Program-made: the position numbers and the translations under genes
Source: Zanthoxylum bungeanum
Lineage: Eukaryota > Streptophyta > Magnoliopsida > Sapindales > Rutaceae
NCBI GenBank assembly: GCA_019454045.1
Contig: SKCR01049640.1
Span: 186,001 to 250,000, forward strand
DNA length: 64,000 bases
Reading direction: 5' to 3'
Part shown: positions 54,892 to 64,000 of the stretch, piece after piece
Layout: each line of letters starts with the position of its first letter
Numbering within the stretch: position 1 is the first letter of the stretch
The notes under the pieces: model-generated
The model's database searches: none
The model's input: the letters and a program-made list of their open reading frames with translations, nothing else
What the model was told of the DNA's origin: nothing

Positions 54892-56046
54892 AATTTTCGA
54901 GTTCTTAATATTCTAGGGTTTTTCATGTTAGATCTACTTTTGAATCTGTGGTTTGATTGTTAAAAGCATGTTGAATTGATGTTTAATGACACTATATAGG
55001 CAACAATCTTAAGAACTTATCAACTAGTGTTGTTAAATAGTAAATCGCATGCGTAGTTAAGAAAAATTCTAGAAAAATATTGTATGTGCATGAAAAATAC
55101 GTAGTGCGTTCGAACGCCCGACGAACGCGAAGGCAAAAATCTGAAATTTCATAAGAACGTTCGAACGCGTATTCAAACGCAAATCAAACGCAGACCTTCT
55201 GACTGAGTTCGTTCACACGCGTCCTAAACGCGACTCGAACGCAAACTCTCTGGAATTATTCCGTTCGAACGCGTTCTCGAACGTTATACGAACGTGAACT
55301 CTCTGGAATTATTCCGTTCGAATGCGTTCTCGAACGCTATACGAACGTGAACTCTCTGGAACACTTCGTTCGAACGCGTTCTCGAACGCAACACGAACGT
55401 ACACACACTGGACAGTCTCGTTCGAACGTAGATATGAATGCGACACTAACGAATCTATCTTGGAATTGTTAATCAACTGCAAAGACTTAGATTAATTTAA
55501 TATTAACTTAGTAAATCATATACTGAAACACATTAATCTTGGTAGTATAGATTTAGGTTATTATTAGGGTGTTCAATTATCACAAGCATACACTTAGTGA
55601 TAAAGTTGAAACTTAATTGTGTGTTGCATAATTGGTTGAGAATTTAAAGTGTGATCATACACAAGTAATTCCATCCAATCTTGATTGACACATACACATA
55701 TATCTACACATATCGTATATTGTATTATAAATCATAAGTGTAATACTGAGTTTGAATTGCTAAGAGATCCTATTGGAAAAGTGTTTAAAGGATATTCTGT
55801 CAAAAAGGCGATAAGGGCCTAAGTGGTCAGGGATTTAAGTGGTTACTCCGGACCCCCCTCGTCCTCTGGGAATATCCATTTATTTACTTTTCTTAAGAAT
55901 CTTTAGTTGAAATTCAAGGACTTGCGTTTATTGGAACCACTGTCCAATAGAACAACAAATGGTTACTTTGTATATCACTGTGAATTGATCGTTGTGCAAT
56001 TTGTCTTTTGTAGACTAATTGACCCCTGTTGGTTTTCCAGTTACAT
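54892..56046 (+). other. Leader of Copia-2 with CGTTCGAACG minisatellite
   Basis: About 1.1 kb without a supported gene. At about 55105-55440 seven degenerate ~53-bp units carry CGTTCGAACGCGTTCTCGAACG; see the separate repeat entry. The remainder is AT-rich. The sequence VFQLHMASGN begins gag just after 56046. Confidence 0.5.
55105..55440. repeat. CGTTCGAACG minisatellite, ~53-bp units
   Basis: Units start near 55108, 55163, 55209, 55262, 55316, 55368 and 55422. The best-conserved form is CGTTCGAACGCGTTCTCGAACG then CTATACGAACGTGAACTCTC. The core TTCGAA and CGTTCGAACG are palindromic and CpG-rich in an AT-rich setting. The same unit core recurs at 63427-63760 and partly at 61570-61640. Confidence 0.85.
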
Positions 56047-57020
56047 ATGGCTAGCGGAAACATCACAGTACCGGTCTCCCATAGAGAAAAGCCGAAGAAG
56101 TTTGGTGGGGCAAACTTTAAACAGTGGCAGAGCAAAATGTTGTTCTACCTGACAACTTTGCAGTTGGCTAAATACCTCAAAGATCCTCCGGATCCTGTGG
56201 AGGTGAATCGGAAATAGCCAAGCAACTGCGGGAAGAGACATGGTCGTCTGGCGACTTCTTGTGCAAGAACTACCTCTTGGGTGGACTTGACAATACCATG
56301 TATAATGTGTACCAAGGCATGGTTTCTGTGAAGGTTCTCTGGGAATCTCTCGACAAGAAATATAAAACTGAGGATGCCGGACAAAAGAAATTTGTCATGG
56401 GTAGGTTCTTGGATTACAAGATGGTAGATTCAAGAACAATAATGTCTCAGTTGGGTGAACTGCAGTTGATCATTCATGAAATACTGGATGAAGGTATGAA
56501 ATTCTGTGAGACGTTTCAGGTTGCCATTATTATTGAAAAATTGCCTCCATCATGGAAGGATTTCAGGAGTTATCTGAAACACAAGAAGAAGCATATGAGC
56601 CTTGAAGACCTTAGTGTTCGATTGAGAATCGAGGAGGACAACATGATATCCGAGAAGGCCAGTTACAAGACTATGGAGTATAAGGCCAACATCGTTGAAG
56701 GTGTAAAGGGTAGCAATTACAAGAAGTTCAAGGGAAAGTGCTACAACTGTGGAAAGGGCGGTCATATGGCAAAGGACTGCAGAAACAAGAAGTCTCAGGA
56801 CAAGGACAAGGACAAGAAAAAGAAAAATGAGGCCCATGTCACTGAAGGTGAGCAGCTGACTGATGAGATCTCAGAGATGAACCTATCAGCAGTGGTAACC
56901 GAAGCCAACATAGTTTGGAATCCGAGAGAATGGTGGGTAGACACTGGGGCTACTCGTCATATCTATGCAGATAGCGGATGTTTTCCTTGTATCAGAAGGT
57001 CGATGGCGGAGATCATCTGA
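56047..57020 (+). pseudogene. Copia-2 gag and protease
   Basis: The start ATGGCTAGCGG is at 56047. The first frame, to 56217, has KKFGGANFKQWQSKMLFYL. A 1-bp loss near 56215 shifts to the frame 56225-57020. A basic segment precedes an intact nucleocapsid knuckle CYNCGKGGHMAKDC (about 56740-56781, CX2CX4HX4C). The retropepsin motif WWVDTGATRHI is at about 56931-56963, in the same frame as gag, as usual for copia. A shift near 56975 leads into the frame 56978-57277. Confidence 0.9.
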
Positions 57021-57930
57021 CAATGGGAAACTCGTCTACCTCTCAGGTGGTTGGACAAGGCATAGTGGTTCTGAAGAAGACATCCGGAAAGGAGCTTAGA
57101 TTGAAGAATGTACTGCATGTTCCAGATATTCGGAAGAATTTGGTCTCGGGCTCTCTCTTTAGTAAGGCTGGTTTTAAGCTTGTATTTGTTTCTGATAAAT
57201 TTGTAATGACTAAGAATGATATGTATGTAGGAAAAGGATACCCCACTGAGGGCCTTTTCAATCAATCGTGCTATTAATAAAGCTAAAATTTCTGCTTATA
57301 TTATTGAGTCACAAAATGTATGGCATGGGAGGTTATGACATGTTAATTATGATACAATGCGTAAATTAATTAACATGGACCTTATACCTAAATTTGCAAT
57401 TGATAGCCAACATAAGTGTGAGGCATGTGTTGAAGTAAAAATGCATAAAACATCATTTTATTCTATAGAACGCAGTTCTGAACTCTTAGAACGTGTACAC
57501 ACTGACGTGTGTGATATGAATATTGTGCAAACAAGAGGCGGTAAAAAGTACTTTGTTACTTTTATCGATGATAGCACAAGATTATGTTATGTGTATTTGC
57601 TGAGGAGCAAAGCTGAAGCTATTAAGAGCTTTATACATTATAAGAACGAAGTTGAAAATCAACTTGGCAAGAAAATCAAAAGAATCAGGAGTGATAGAGG
57701 TGGTGAATATGTTTCACCATTTGGTGAATATTGTTCTGTGCACGGAATTATTCACGAAACCACTGCTCATTATTCTCCTCAACAAAACGGGATTGATGAG
57801 CGCAAAAACCGAACGTTGAAGGAAATTATGAACGTCATGTTGACAAGTTCTGGTTTACCCCAGAACTTATGGGGGAAGCCTTGCTTTCCGCGAACTACGT
57901 TCTAAACAAGCTTCCTCACAGAAGATTGGA
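56978..57930 (+). pseudogene. Copia-2 protease C-terminus, GAG-pre-integrase and integrase
   Basis: The frame 56978-57277 ([36 protein letters not shown]) is the post-protease block. VWHGRL then a stop near 57335 precedes the pre-integrase zinc region (CEACVEVKMHKTSF). The integrase core is open at 57357-57905: VHTDVCDM (first Asp), FVTFIDDSTRLCYVYLL, IRSDRGGEYVSPF (second Asp) and SPQQNGIDERKNRTLKE (Glu). The core is well preserved until a frameshift near 57880. Function in intact elements: cDNA insertion. Confidence 0.92.
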
Positions 57931-58226
57931 CAAGACACCATATGAGTTGTGGAAAGGTCACGTACCTTCCTACAAATACCTAAAAGTGTGGGGGTGTCTT
58001 GCCAAAGTAATGGTTCATAAACCCTAAGAATGTTAGAATAGGACCAAAAACTGTTGATTGTATATTTATTGGATATGCTTGTAACAGTAGTGCGTATCGA
58101 TTCTTGGTACACAAGTCTGAGATTCCTGACATCAATCCGAGTATAATAATTGAGTCAAGGAATGCCAAATTTTTTGAAGAGACGTTTCCTTGTAAGGAAA
58201 GACGAAGAACATAGTCTCTCAAAAGA
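57931..58226 (+). pseudogene. Copia-2 integrase-RT linker
   Basis: Broken frames show NKLPHRRLDKTPYELWKGH (about 57906-57961), the usual integrase C-terminal TPYELW motif, and KVWGCLAKV (about 57985-58011) with shifts. A stop near 58213 precedes the RT frame. Confidence 0.8.
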
Positions 58227-58851
58227 ATGATTGATACTATCAAAGACAGTTATCAGGTTGACCAAAAATCAGATCAACGTGCAAACGTTGAGACAATCGA
58301 ACCTAGACGTAGCAAAAGAGCTAGAACGTCTAAGTCATTTGGTCCCGATTTTCTGACATACTTGTTAGAAAATGAGCCTCAAAGCTATAAAGAAACAATG
58401 TCTTCTCTGGAGGCACCTCTATGGAAAGAGGCTATTAACAGTGAGATTGATTCAATCCTACAGAACCATACTTGGGAGTTGGTTGATCTTCCTCCAGGTT
58501 GTAAGCCACTGGGCTACAAATGGATATTCAAAAGGAAGATGAAAACGGATGGATCAATAGATAAGCACAAGGCAAGACTTGTCATAAAAGGTTATAGACA
58601 AAAGGAATGCCTTGATTACTTTGACACATATTCACCAGTGACTCGTATCACATCGATAAGAATTCTCATAGCCATAGCAGCTATATTTGGTCTTGAAATA
58701 CATCAAATGGATGTAAAGACGACATTCTTGAATGGTGAATTGGATGAAGTGATTTACATGGAACAACCAGAAGGGTTTGATGTTCCTGGACAAGAACAGA
58801 AAGTGTGCAAACTTGTAAAATCTTTGTACGGATTAAAACAAGCACCTAAAT
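58227..58851 (+). pseudogene. Copia-2 reverse transcriptase, N-terminal part
   Basis: An open frame of 208 codons runs here. It shows EPRRSKRARTSKSFGPDFLT, LWKEAINSEIDSILQNHTWE, YKWIFKRKMKTDGSIDKHKA and IHQMDVKTTFLNGELDEVIY (catalytic Asp in MDVKT). It ends in VKSLYGLKQAPK, where the solo LTR enters at 58852. The frame is otherwise intact up to that point. Confidence 0.93.
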
Positions 58852-60983
58852 GATGAGCGGAAAATATATCAATATTTACCGCCCCTTTAACTTAATATTT
58901 TGTTTAATTTCTCGGGTTTGATGAACGTTTTGATGTGTTTTAGTTTATTTTGCAGATAAAATAATATCGGGTCTCAATGAAATCATTTAGGATGAAATAT
59001 GGGTCAAATAAGGGCAATTATTGGACTTGATATATTAATTTTGGAGATTGGAAACTTGAAATGGCGTTTTGACGAAGTGCAGTTTTGGGAATTCCAGTTT
59101 TGCGCATCTATAGTATTTTGGGCATAACGTTTTACTCAGATATCGGATTGAGCTTATTCAAGTGCCAGATTAAAGAAGACTCAAAGATCTACTACTTTGA
59201 CAGAGAAAATATTTTCGAATTCTGAAGAGTTCATGACCGAAATTGATGAACCATCCAGAAGTGTGTGATGTGTAATTATTAAAGTCATTATCAATCATTT
59301 TCAAAGCAAAATATAAATTAATAAATAATTAATAAAAATTATCAAATCAACACCAAACAAGATAAGCAATTAGTGGAGCAATTATGTATTTGGTGGAGTA
59401 ATTAGTGGAGAAATTAATAATGGATTTGGTGGAGAATTTGATGGATGATTTGATATAGGCAAAATTTTGCCTATAAATACCAAGCCATTTCATTTGTAAA
59501 TTTCATACTTTCTTCTTTGAAATTCCTAATGAATAAATAAGAAGATTGTATATTGTTTGTTTATTTACAGCTTCCAGTAATTAATTTCCGCTTTCGCACT
59601 TTCTTTTCTTTACTTTTCAGCTTTTACTTTCCGCAATTTACTTTTACGCACAAACCTTTTCTTTCTTTACTTTTGCAGTTTTTATTTTTCAAGCAATGAG
59701 GAGGTAACTCCCCTTTGCTGGGGTAAAAGGTAAAGCTTTTATTATTGCTATCTAGATTAATCTCCCTTAAATATAAAATATAAACTATTTAAAATCTGAC
59801 TTAATGAGGATACCGCTATATTGGCCGGTTGGAAATTAATTATAAATTGGTTTTAACCTGTCTAAGTATGGATACCGCCTGGTTGGTCGGTTGGTAATTA
59901 ATTATTAATTTGACTTAATCAGGATACCGCCTATATGGCTGGTTGGTAATTATCACGCAAAGTTAATATATTATATTAAGGGAGATATCTAAAATAGTAG
60001 TAATAAAAGTTGATCCTCTAACCCCAGCATTTTCTTTTATTGTACTTTTACTTTATTTAATTTCAGTAATTTACTTTTCAGCAATTTACTTTCAGTAATT
60101 TACTTTTATTTTTTTTACTTTTTACTTTTTACTTTTTACTTTTTACTTTTTACTTTTTTTTACTTTTCAGCAATTTACTTTTCAGTATTTAATTTTCAGA
60201 ATTTACTTTATGTCTTTTATTTTATTTAAATTTTTACTACCCGTAAATATGTGTCGTAACTAAGCCAGTTATCTGGGGTTGTGATGAAATCCAATATCAC
60301 CGGTTTATAAGGGGTTAAATTATAGTTTGGGTAATATAAAGGTTTATTTATTGAGTCTTAATCTTAATGCTTTTTATTAACTGGCCATTAATAAAATTGA
60401 ACTGGTAAACTTAAAATGAACTAGACATAGGGATTTTAAGTTTAAGACCTTAGACTCAATAGCCCACGATCTTCCTTGAGGATAGATAACCCTTTAATAG
60501 ATTTCCTTACAGGATAGGAATATACATGTCGGGCGGGGGTAGCCATAATTGGAACTTAATCTTAATGAATCCAGGTAATTTGGTTGACATAGACATATGG
60601 TTCAATTGGGTTATACTTGATATTTGTAGTTGACTATCGGAAGAGACTTTTACATAATTTAGTGTTCTAGGTTAATAAATCAATATTTTATCCAACTATA
60701 AGATAACCACTTCATCTTTAAAATGATATTGGAAGAAAGCACAACCCTAGATAGTTTTTAATAGTGAACTTTCTTAAACCTACTTTCGAACAATTTTATT
60801 TACTTATTTTTAAATTTAGAATCGTCACATTTTCAAATCTATCAAACAACATGTTAGATACTAGTAATCATTTGACCTCATAAAATTAATAGCTTAGGTA
60901 TTAAGTCCTCGTGGGATCGCTACTTTTTATACTACTTGAACGATACGTGCCCTTGCGTTATACGCATTTGTTTACGCCGGTCA
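58852..60983 (+). repeat. Solo Athila-type LTR (2132 bp) inside Copia-2 RT
   Basis: It runs from TGATGAGCGGAAAATATATC to TTTACGCCGGTCA, flanked by the perfect 5-bp duplication CTAAA (58847-58851 and 60984-60988). It belongs to the Athila-I LTR subfamily (no ACGTG block). TATA box at 59472-59479, three CCGCC...GGTTGG motifs at about 59810-59945, TACTTTT array at about 60113-60165. A solo LTR with matching duplication results from LTR-LTR recombination of a former full element. Confidence 0.95.
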
Positions 60984-61468
60984 CTAAACAATGGCATGAG
61001 AAATTTAACAAAGAGATGTTTTCAAGTGGGTTCGAAACCAATGAGTGTGATAAGTGTGTGTACACCAAATCAACTCAAAAATGATATGTCATTGTGTGTC
61101 TCTATGTAGACGATATGCTGATAATTGGTAGTAATCATGAAATGATTCAGTTGTATTTTTCCAAAAAAAAAAATCATGAAATAATTCAGTGTACCAAAAA
61201 TGTGTTATCCAGCAAATTTGATATGAAAGATTTTGGAGTAGCTGATGTGATCCTAGGAATTAAGATTTCTAGGACATCAGACGGATATATTTTATCTCAG
61301 ACTCATTATATTGAGAAGATACTTGAGAAATATATCAAAGGGGATCTAAATGTGGATAGAACCCCTGTGGACCTAACTCTTCATCTATCAAAGAATACTG
61401 GTGTAGGCATTGCATTTTCGCATGTGAAACCCGATGATGAGTCTCAGTTGGAGGCACTGCCTTTTTAG
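60984..61468 (+). pseudogene. Copia-2 reverse transcriptase, C-terminal part
   Basis: RT resumes with QWHEKFNKEMFSSGFETNEC and, after TGA at about 61084, VCLYVDDMLIIGSNHEMIQ, the catalytic YVDD box (about 61106-61117). A small insertion/duplication (NHEMIQ...NHEIIQ, about 61133-61190) with an A-run disrupts the next block. It continues FDMKDFGVADVILGIKI and YIEKILEKY, and ends at DDESQLEALPF then TAG. RNase H is missing. Confidence 0.92.
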
Positions 61469-62030
61469 CTAAGGATATTGCGGGAAACGGAGGTCGGAAG
61501 GGGAAATTCGAAATAAGTATGTCATCAAGTTCATTTCACAAGTTCACTGTCTTCGTTGGTGCTGCGTTCGTTACTTCGTTCGAACGTCAGGCAGATTGCG
61601 GACGTTCGTGCCGCGTTCAAATGGGCGTTCGAACGGAGTCGGTATTTCTGGTTTTGCTGCTAGCCTCGCACCCCAGCCCGATTAGCCCCCCAAAACCCAT
61701 AAAACACATCCCAATTTAATTAAATTAAACATTAAATATTAAATAAAATATTTAAACCATTTACCAATTAAATAAAACATAAAATATAATCATACCTAAT
61801 AAGATAAATCAAATATATTAGCTTCCTAACTAAACAAATCACATACTAAATTAAAAAGATGTCATGCCTAATTAAAATCAATCATAACAAATTAAAGATA
61901 TTGACTTCCTAATCTAGCCAAGATTTGTCCCCCCTCAATCTTTGACTTTCCTTGCTCAACACCAAATCAAATCCTCTTTTTAATGCTAAAATCCCTTCCT
62001 TGTGAGACAAGGTGAAGCCCTAACCCTTCT
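61469..62030. other. Unassigned region with isolated CGTTCGAACG motifs
   Basis: No gene is supported; the 66-codon frame at 61519-61719 has no recognisable domain. CGTTCGAACG-type motifs occur at about 61565-61640 and AT-rich DNA at about 61710-61900. It may be U3 of a long-LTR element whose promoter is near 62031. Confidence 0.35.
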
Positions 62031-62870
62031 CTATATAAACAACCCTTCACCTAGACATGCACCCGGCTAGGTCATACACTACTCACACGCAAGTCACAGC
62101 AAGAAGCCTTAAGACATCACACGCCAATCACAAGAAAGATAGCAAATCATTCCCTTCATCCTTACCCTCACATCACTGAAAATACAGTAGCCATTCACAC
62201 CCCCTACAACCACCAAAACAACCCCTAATCACCACCGAAAACCAGCCCCATAAACCTCCACACATCACCGATAATCACACCAAACACAGCAGCCCAAAAT
62301 CACCTTAAAACAGCGGTAAACTACGTCAAAACAGTAGCTTAAAACACCAAAAACAAGACCTGAAACAGAAGCAGAAAATACAGAGGAAACGGCAGCAAAA
62401 CCACAAGGAAACAGCAGCAAAACGGAGTCGAAACAGTAGCTTGAGCGGCAAAACAGCGAAGGAAAAGGCAAACCAGTGAACCAGAAAAGTTGCGGAGCTT
62501 TACCCCTTCCGATCTTTGTGAAACGCGAGTCCGAGAGACGGCTTAAAAGGTTAGACCTGAGGGTACTTTTCACACTCATCTTTATGTGATTTTTGTTATT
62601 TATTTTGATTGTATTTTACTTATTTGTTGAATCTTGTTTGTGTATGATGTGTGTTGTGGGTATTGAATGAATAAAAGAGTGTCGTCTCTCGTGGTATATA
62701 GGATGGAAACCCAGACGTAAATTCCGTAGCCGAATCCGAATGGACGGTAGTGCGGCCTGTACTTGGGATACAACTCCACGTACCACTTGAGTAAACGGCA
62801 CCTTCTCTTGTTTCATGTTGCTTTGATTTATTTATTTATTTTTCGTCACTCGAATTCTGCATGTTGCTTA
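62031..62870 (+). promoter_or_regulatory. Candidate LTR promoter and leader (TATA near 62031)
   Basis: CTCTATATAAACAACCC is followed by a CA-rich transcribed-looking leader (62050-62500, many CAGCAGCAAAAC motifs) and a T-rich stretch. This resembles U3/R/U5 layout of long-LTR plant Ty3/gypsy elements, but no LTR end, primer-binding site or partner LTR is in the window. No coding gene is recognised. Confidence 0.35.
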
Positions 62871-63400
62871 TGTATGCATGATTCAATCGAGCGCATGGGC
62901 TTAGTAAGTGGAATGAAAGATCCCCTATGGGGAAGGGTTAAAGCCCTTTACCACGATGCTTCGCTGCGCCGGTTGATGTGTGTTCGGTTGAATGCAAGAC
63001 ACGTTCAATCGAGCATACTAGTTTGATATTATTGCTTTCAATTCTATGTATGCATGATTCAATCGAGCGCATGGGCTTAGTAAGTGGAATGAAAGATCCC
63101 CTACGGGGAGGGGTTAAAGCCCTTTACCACAACGCTTTGCCGCGCCGGTCGATGTGTGTTCGTTTGAATGCAAGATACGTTCAATCGGGCATGCTCAGTT
63201 TGATATTATTGCTTTTAATTCTATGTATGCATGATTCAATCGAGCGCATGGGCTTAGTAAGTGGAATGAAAGATCCCCTAAGGGGAGGGGTTAAAGCCCT
63301 CTACCACGATGCTTTGCCGCGCCGATTGATGTGTGTTCGGTTGAATGCAAGATACGTTCAATCCGACATGCTGAGCTTGACATTGTTGTCTTTATTCTTT
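62871..63400. repeat. Three tandem ~177-bp repeats
   Basis: Units begin TGTATGCATGATTCAATCGA at 62871, 63047 and 63224. Each carries AAAGATCCCCTA(T/C/A)GGGG(A)AGGGG and CGCGCCGGTTGATGTGTGTTCG. Their length keeps a 216-codon frame open (62978-63628), which is a repeat artefact and not a gene. Confidence 0.92.
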
Positions 63401-63414
63401 GTGTTACATGCATC

Positions 63415-63765
63415 AGGTTCGGCTCCGTTCGAACGCGTTCTCGAACGTTATACGAACGCGAACCTTCTATTTATCGTTCGAACGCATTTTCAAACGCTAC
63501 GCGAACGCACACGCACTTCCTTAGTCAGATCATGCATCAGGTCTGGTTCCGTTCGAACGTGTTCTCGAACGCTACACGAACGCGAACCTTCTGTTTACCG
63601 TTCGAACGCGTTCTCGAACGCTACGTGAACACACACGCACTTTCTTAGTCTTATCATGCATCAGGTCTGGTTCCGTTCGAACGCGTTATCAAACGCCATA
63701 TGAACGCGAACCTTCTGTTTACCATTCGAACGCGTTTACGAACGCTACACGAACGCGAACACACT
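63415..63765. repeat. CGTTCGAACG minisatellite in ~122-bp double units
   Basis: CGTTCGAACGCGTTCTCGAACG units occur in pairs spaced ~48 bp, and each pair is separated by TTAGTCTKATCATGCATCAGG, giving double units starting near 63427, 63549 and 63671. The core matches the array at 55105-55440. Confidence 0.9.
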
Positions 63766-64000
63766 GAACTGAGACATATTCATCATATGCCTTGTATAAT
63801 TGTTTCTTAGGTGATTTTTTATGAAACCCCATATAGTCATTCATATCTTTGTGCACATCGTAATGAAAAGCATGTTATTCCATTGGTTGCGTCATTTGCC
63901 TTAGTCTTGATTTAACGCATTACGATTCATATACCTATGTCATGATGACTTCGGAGTATTATTTCTTGTGGTATATCGGATGGAAACCCAGACATAAATT
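63766..64000. other. Start of a further repeat of the 62691 segment
   Basis: GTGGTATATCGGATGGAAAC at 63968 repeats GTGGTATATAGGATGGAAAC at 62691, so a larger period of about 1.28 kb begins again at the window edge. Nothing else is recognised between 63766 and 63967. Confidence 0.6.

Larger units (their letters stand above)
54422..61468 (+). mobile_element. Copia-2, 3'-truncated Ty1/copia element
   Basis: It has a probable 5' LTR start (TGTTGGAAATTC, 54422), leader, gag, protease, integrase and RT. RT is interrupted by a solo Athila LTR (58852-60983). The element stops near 61468 without RNase H or a 3' LTR. Its sequence differs from Copia-1. No target duplication can be checked because the right end is missing. 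Confidence 0.85.

Noticed and set aside
56550..56837. Minus-strand 95-codon frame with hydrophobic stretch
   Set aside because: Antisense shadow of the lysine-rich gag of Copia-2.
62978..63628. 216-codon open frame on the plus strand
   Set aside because: It is produced by 177-bp repeats, whose length is a multiple of three, and then runs into the minisatellite. It has no domain.

Overview
This window is plant nuclear DNA, almost certainly from a repeat-rich, heterochromatin-like part of a dicot genome. The sequence is AT-rich and dominated by Ty3/gypsy (Athila-type) and Ty1/copia LTR retrotransposons. It also holds a hAT-type MITE, minisatellites and a LINE-type RNase H remnant. I see no intact host gene, and nearly every reading frame is broken. 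Species cannot be told from the sequence.

Layout. 1-4570: unassigned degenerate DNA, a ~98-bp minisatellite with two dyads per unit (1630-2960), and a minus-strand gypsy gag relic (3240-3790). 4571-30922: an Athila-type element (Athila-I) with one LTR (4917-6763). Its gag is split at a 5-bp target duplication (GCTGG) by a full copia element (Copia-1, 7797-17680). A segment of gag plus part of the copia LTR is then tandemly repeated (17681-20768), followed by a second, internally deleted copia body and LTR (20769-27253). Athila-I gag, protease, RT, RNase H and integrase resume from 27254 and stop abruptly near 30922. 31030-31836 and 52658-52735 are the two halves of a LINE-type RNase H reading frame, split by the next element.

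31842-52657 is Athila-A. It has two ~2.1-kb LTRs, a perfect 5-bp target duplication (GCCAA), gag-pol, and a LONELY GUY (LOG; cytokinin riboside 5'-monophosphate phosphoribohydrolase) reading frame downstream of integrase, where Athila elements usually carry an env-like ORF. Nested inside it on the minus strand is Athila-B (39652-48034). This complete but pol-less element has two LTRs, a perfect tRNA-Asp primer-binding site, a gag-C-terminal/zinc-knuckle ORF and a second copy of the same LOG reading frame. The two LOG copies are intronless, share upstream and downstream retroelement sequence, and end in a basic stretch followed by an LxLxL (EAR-like) motif. Each is now broken, at different sites. 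The LTRs of both elements carry dense ACGTG (G-box/ABRE-like) and TGACGTCA arrays bracketed by a 12-bp CG-rich palindrome. An LTR element family that captured a cytokinin-activating gene, in both an autonomous-type and a non-autonomous form, is the main discovery candidate.

52736-53700 is unassigned. 53709-54254 is a hAT-type MITE with an 8-bp duplication. 54422-61468 is a 3'-truncated copia element (Copia-2), whose RT is split by a solo Athila LTR (58852-60983, duplication CTAAA). 61469-64000 looks like LTR/leader-type DNA with 177-bp tandem repeats and CGTTCGAACG minisatellites. The same minisatellite also occurs in the Copia-2 leader.

As a system: the pol genes encode the reverse-transcription and integration machinery, Athila-B would depend on such machinery in trans, and LOG would be a passenger enzyme releasing free-base cytokinin. 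All copies here are decayed, so function applies to the family and not to these loci.
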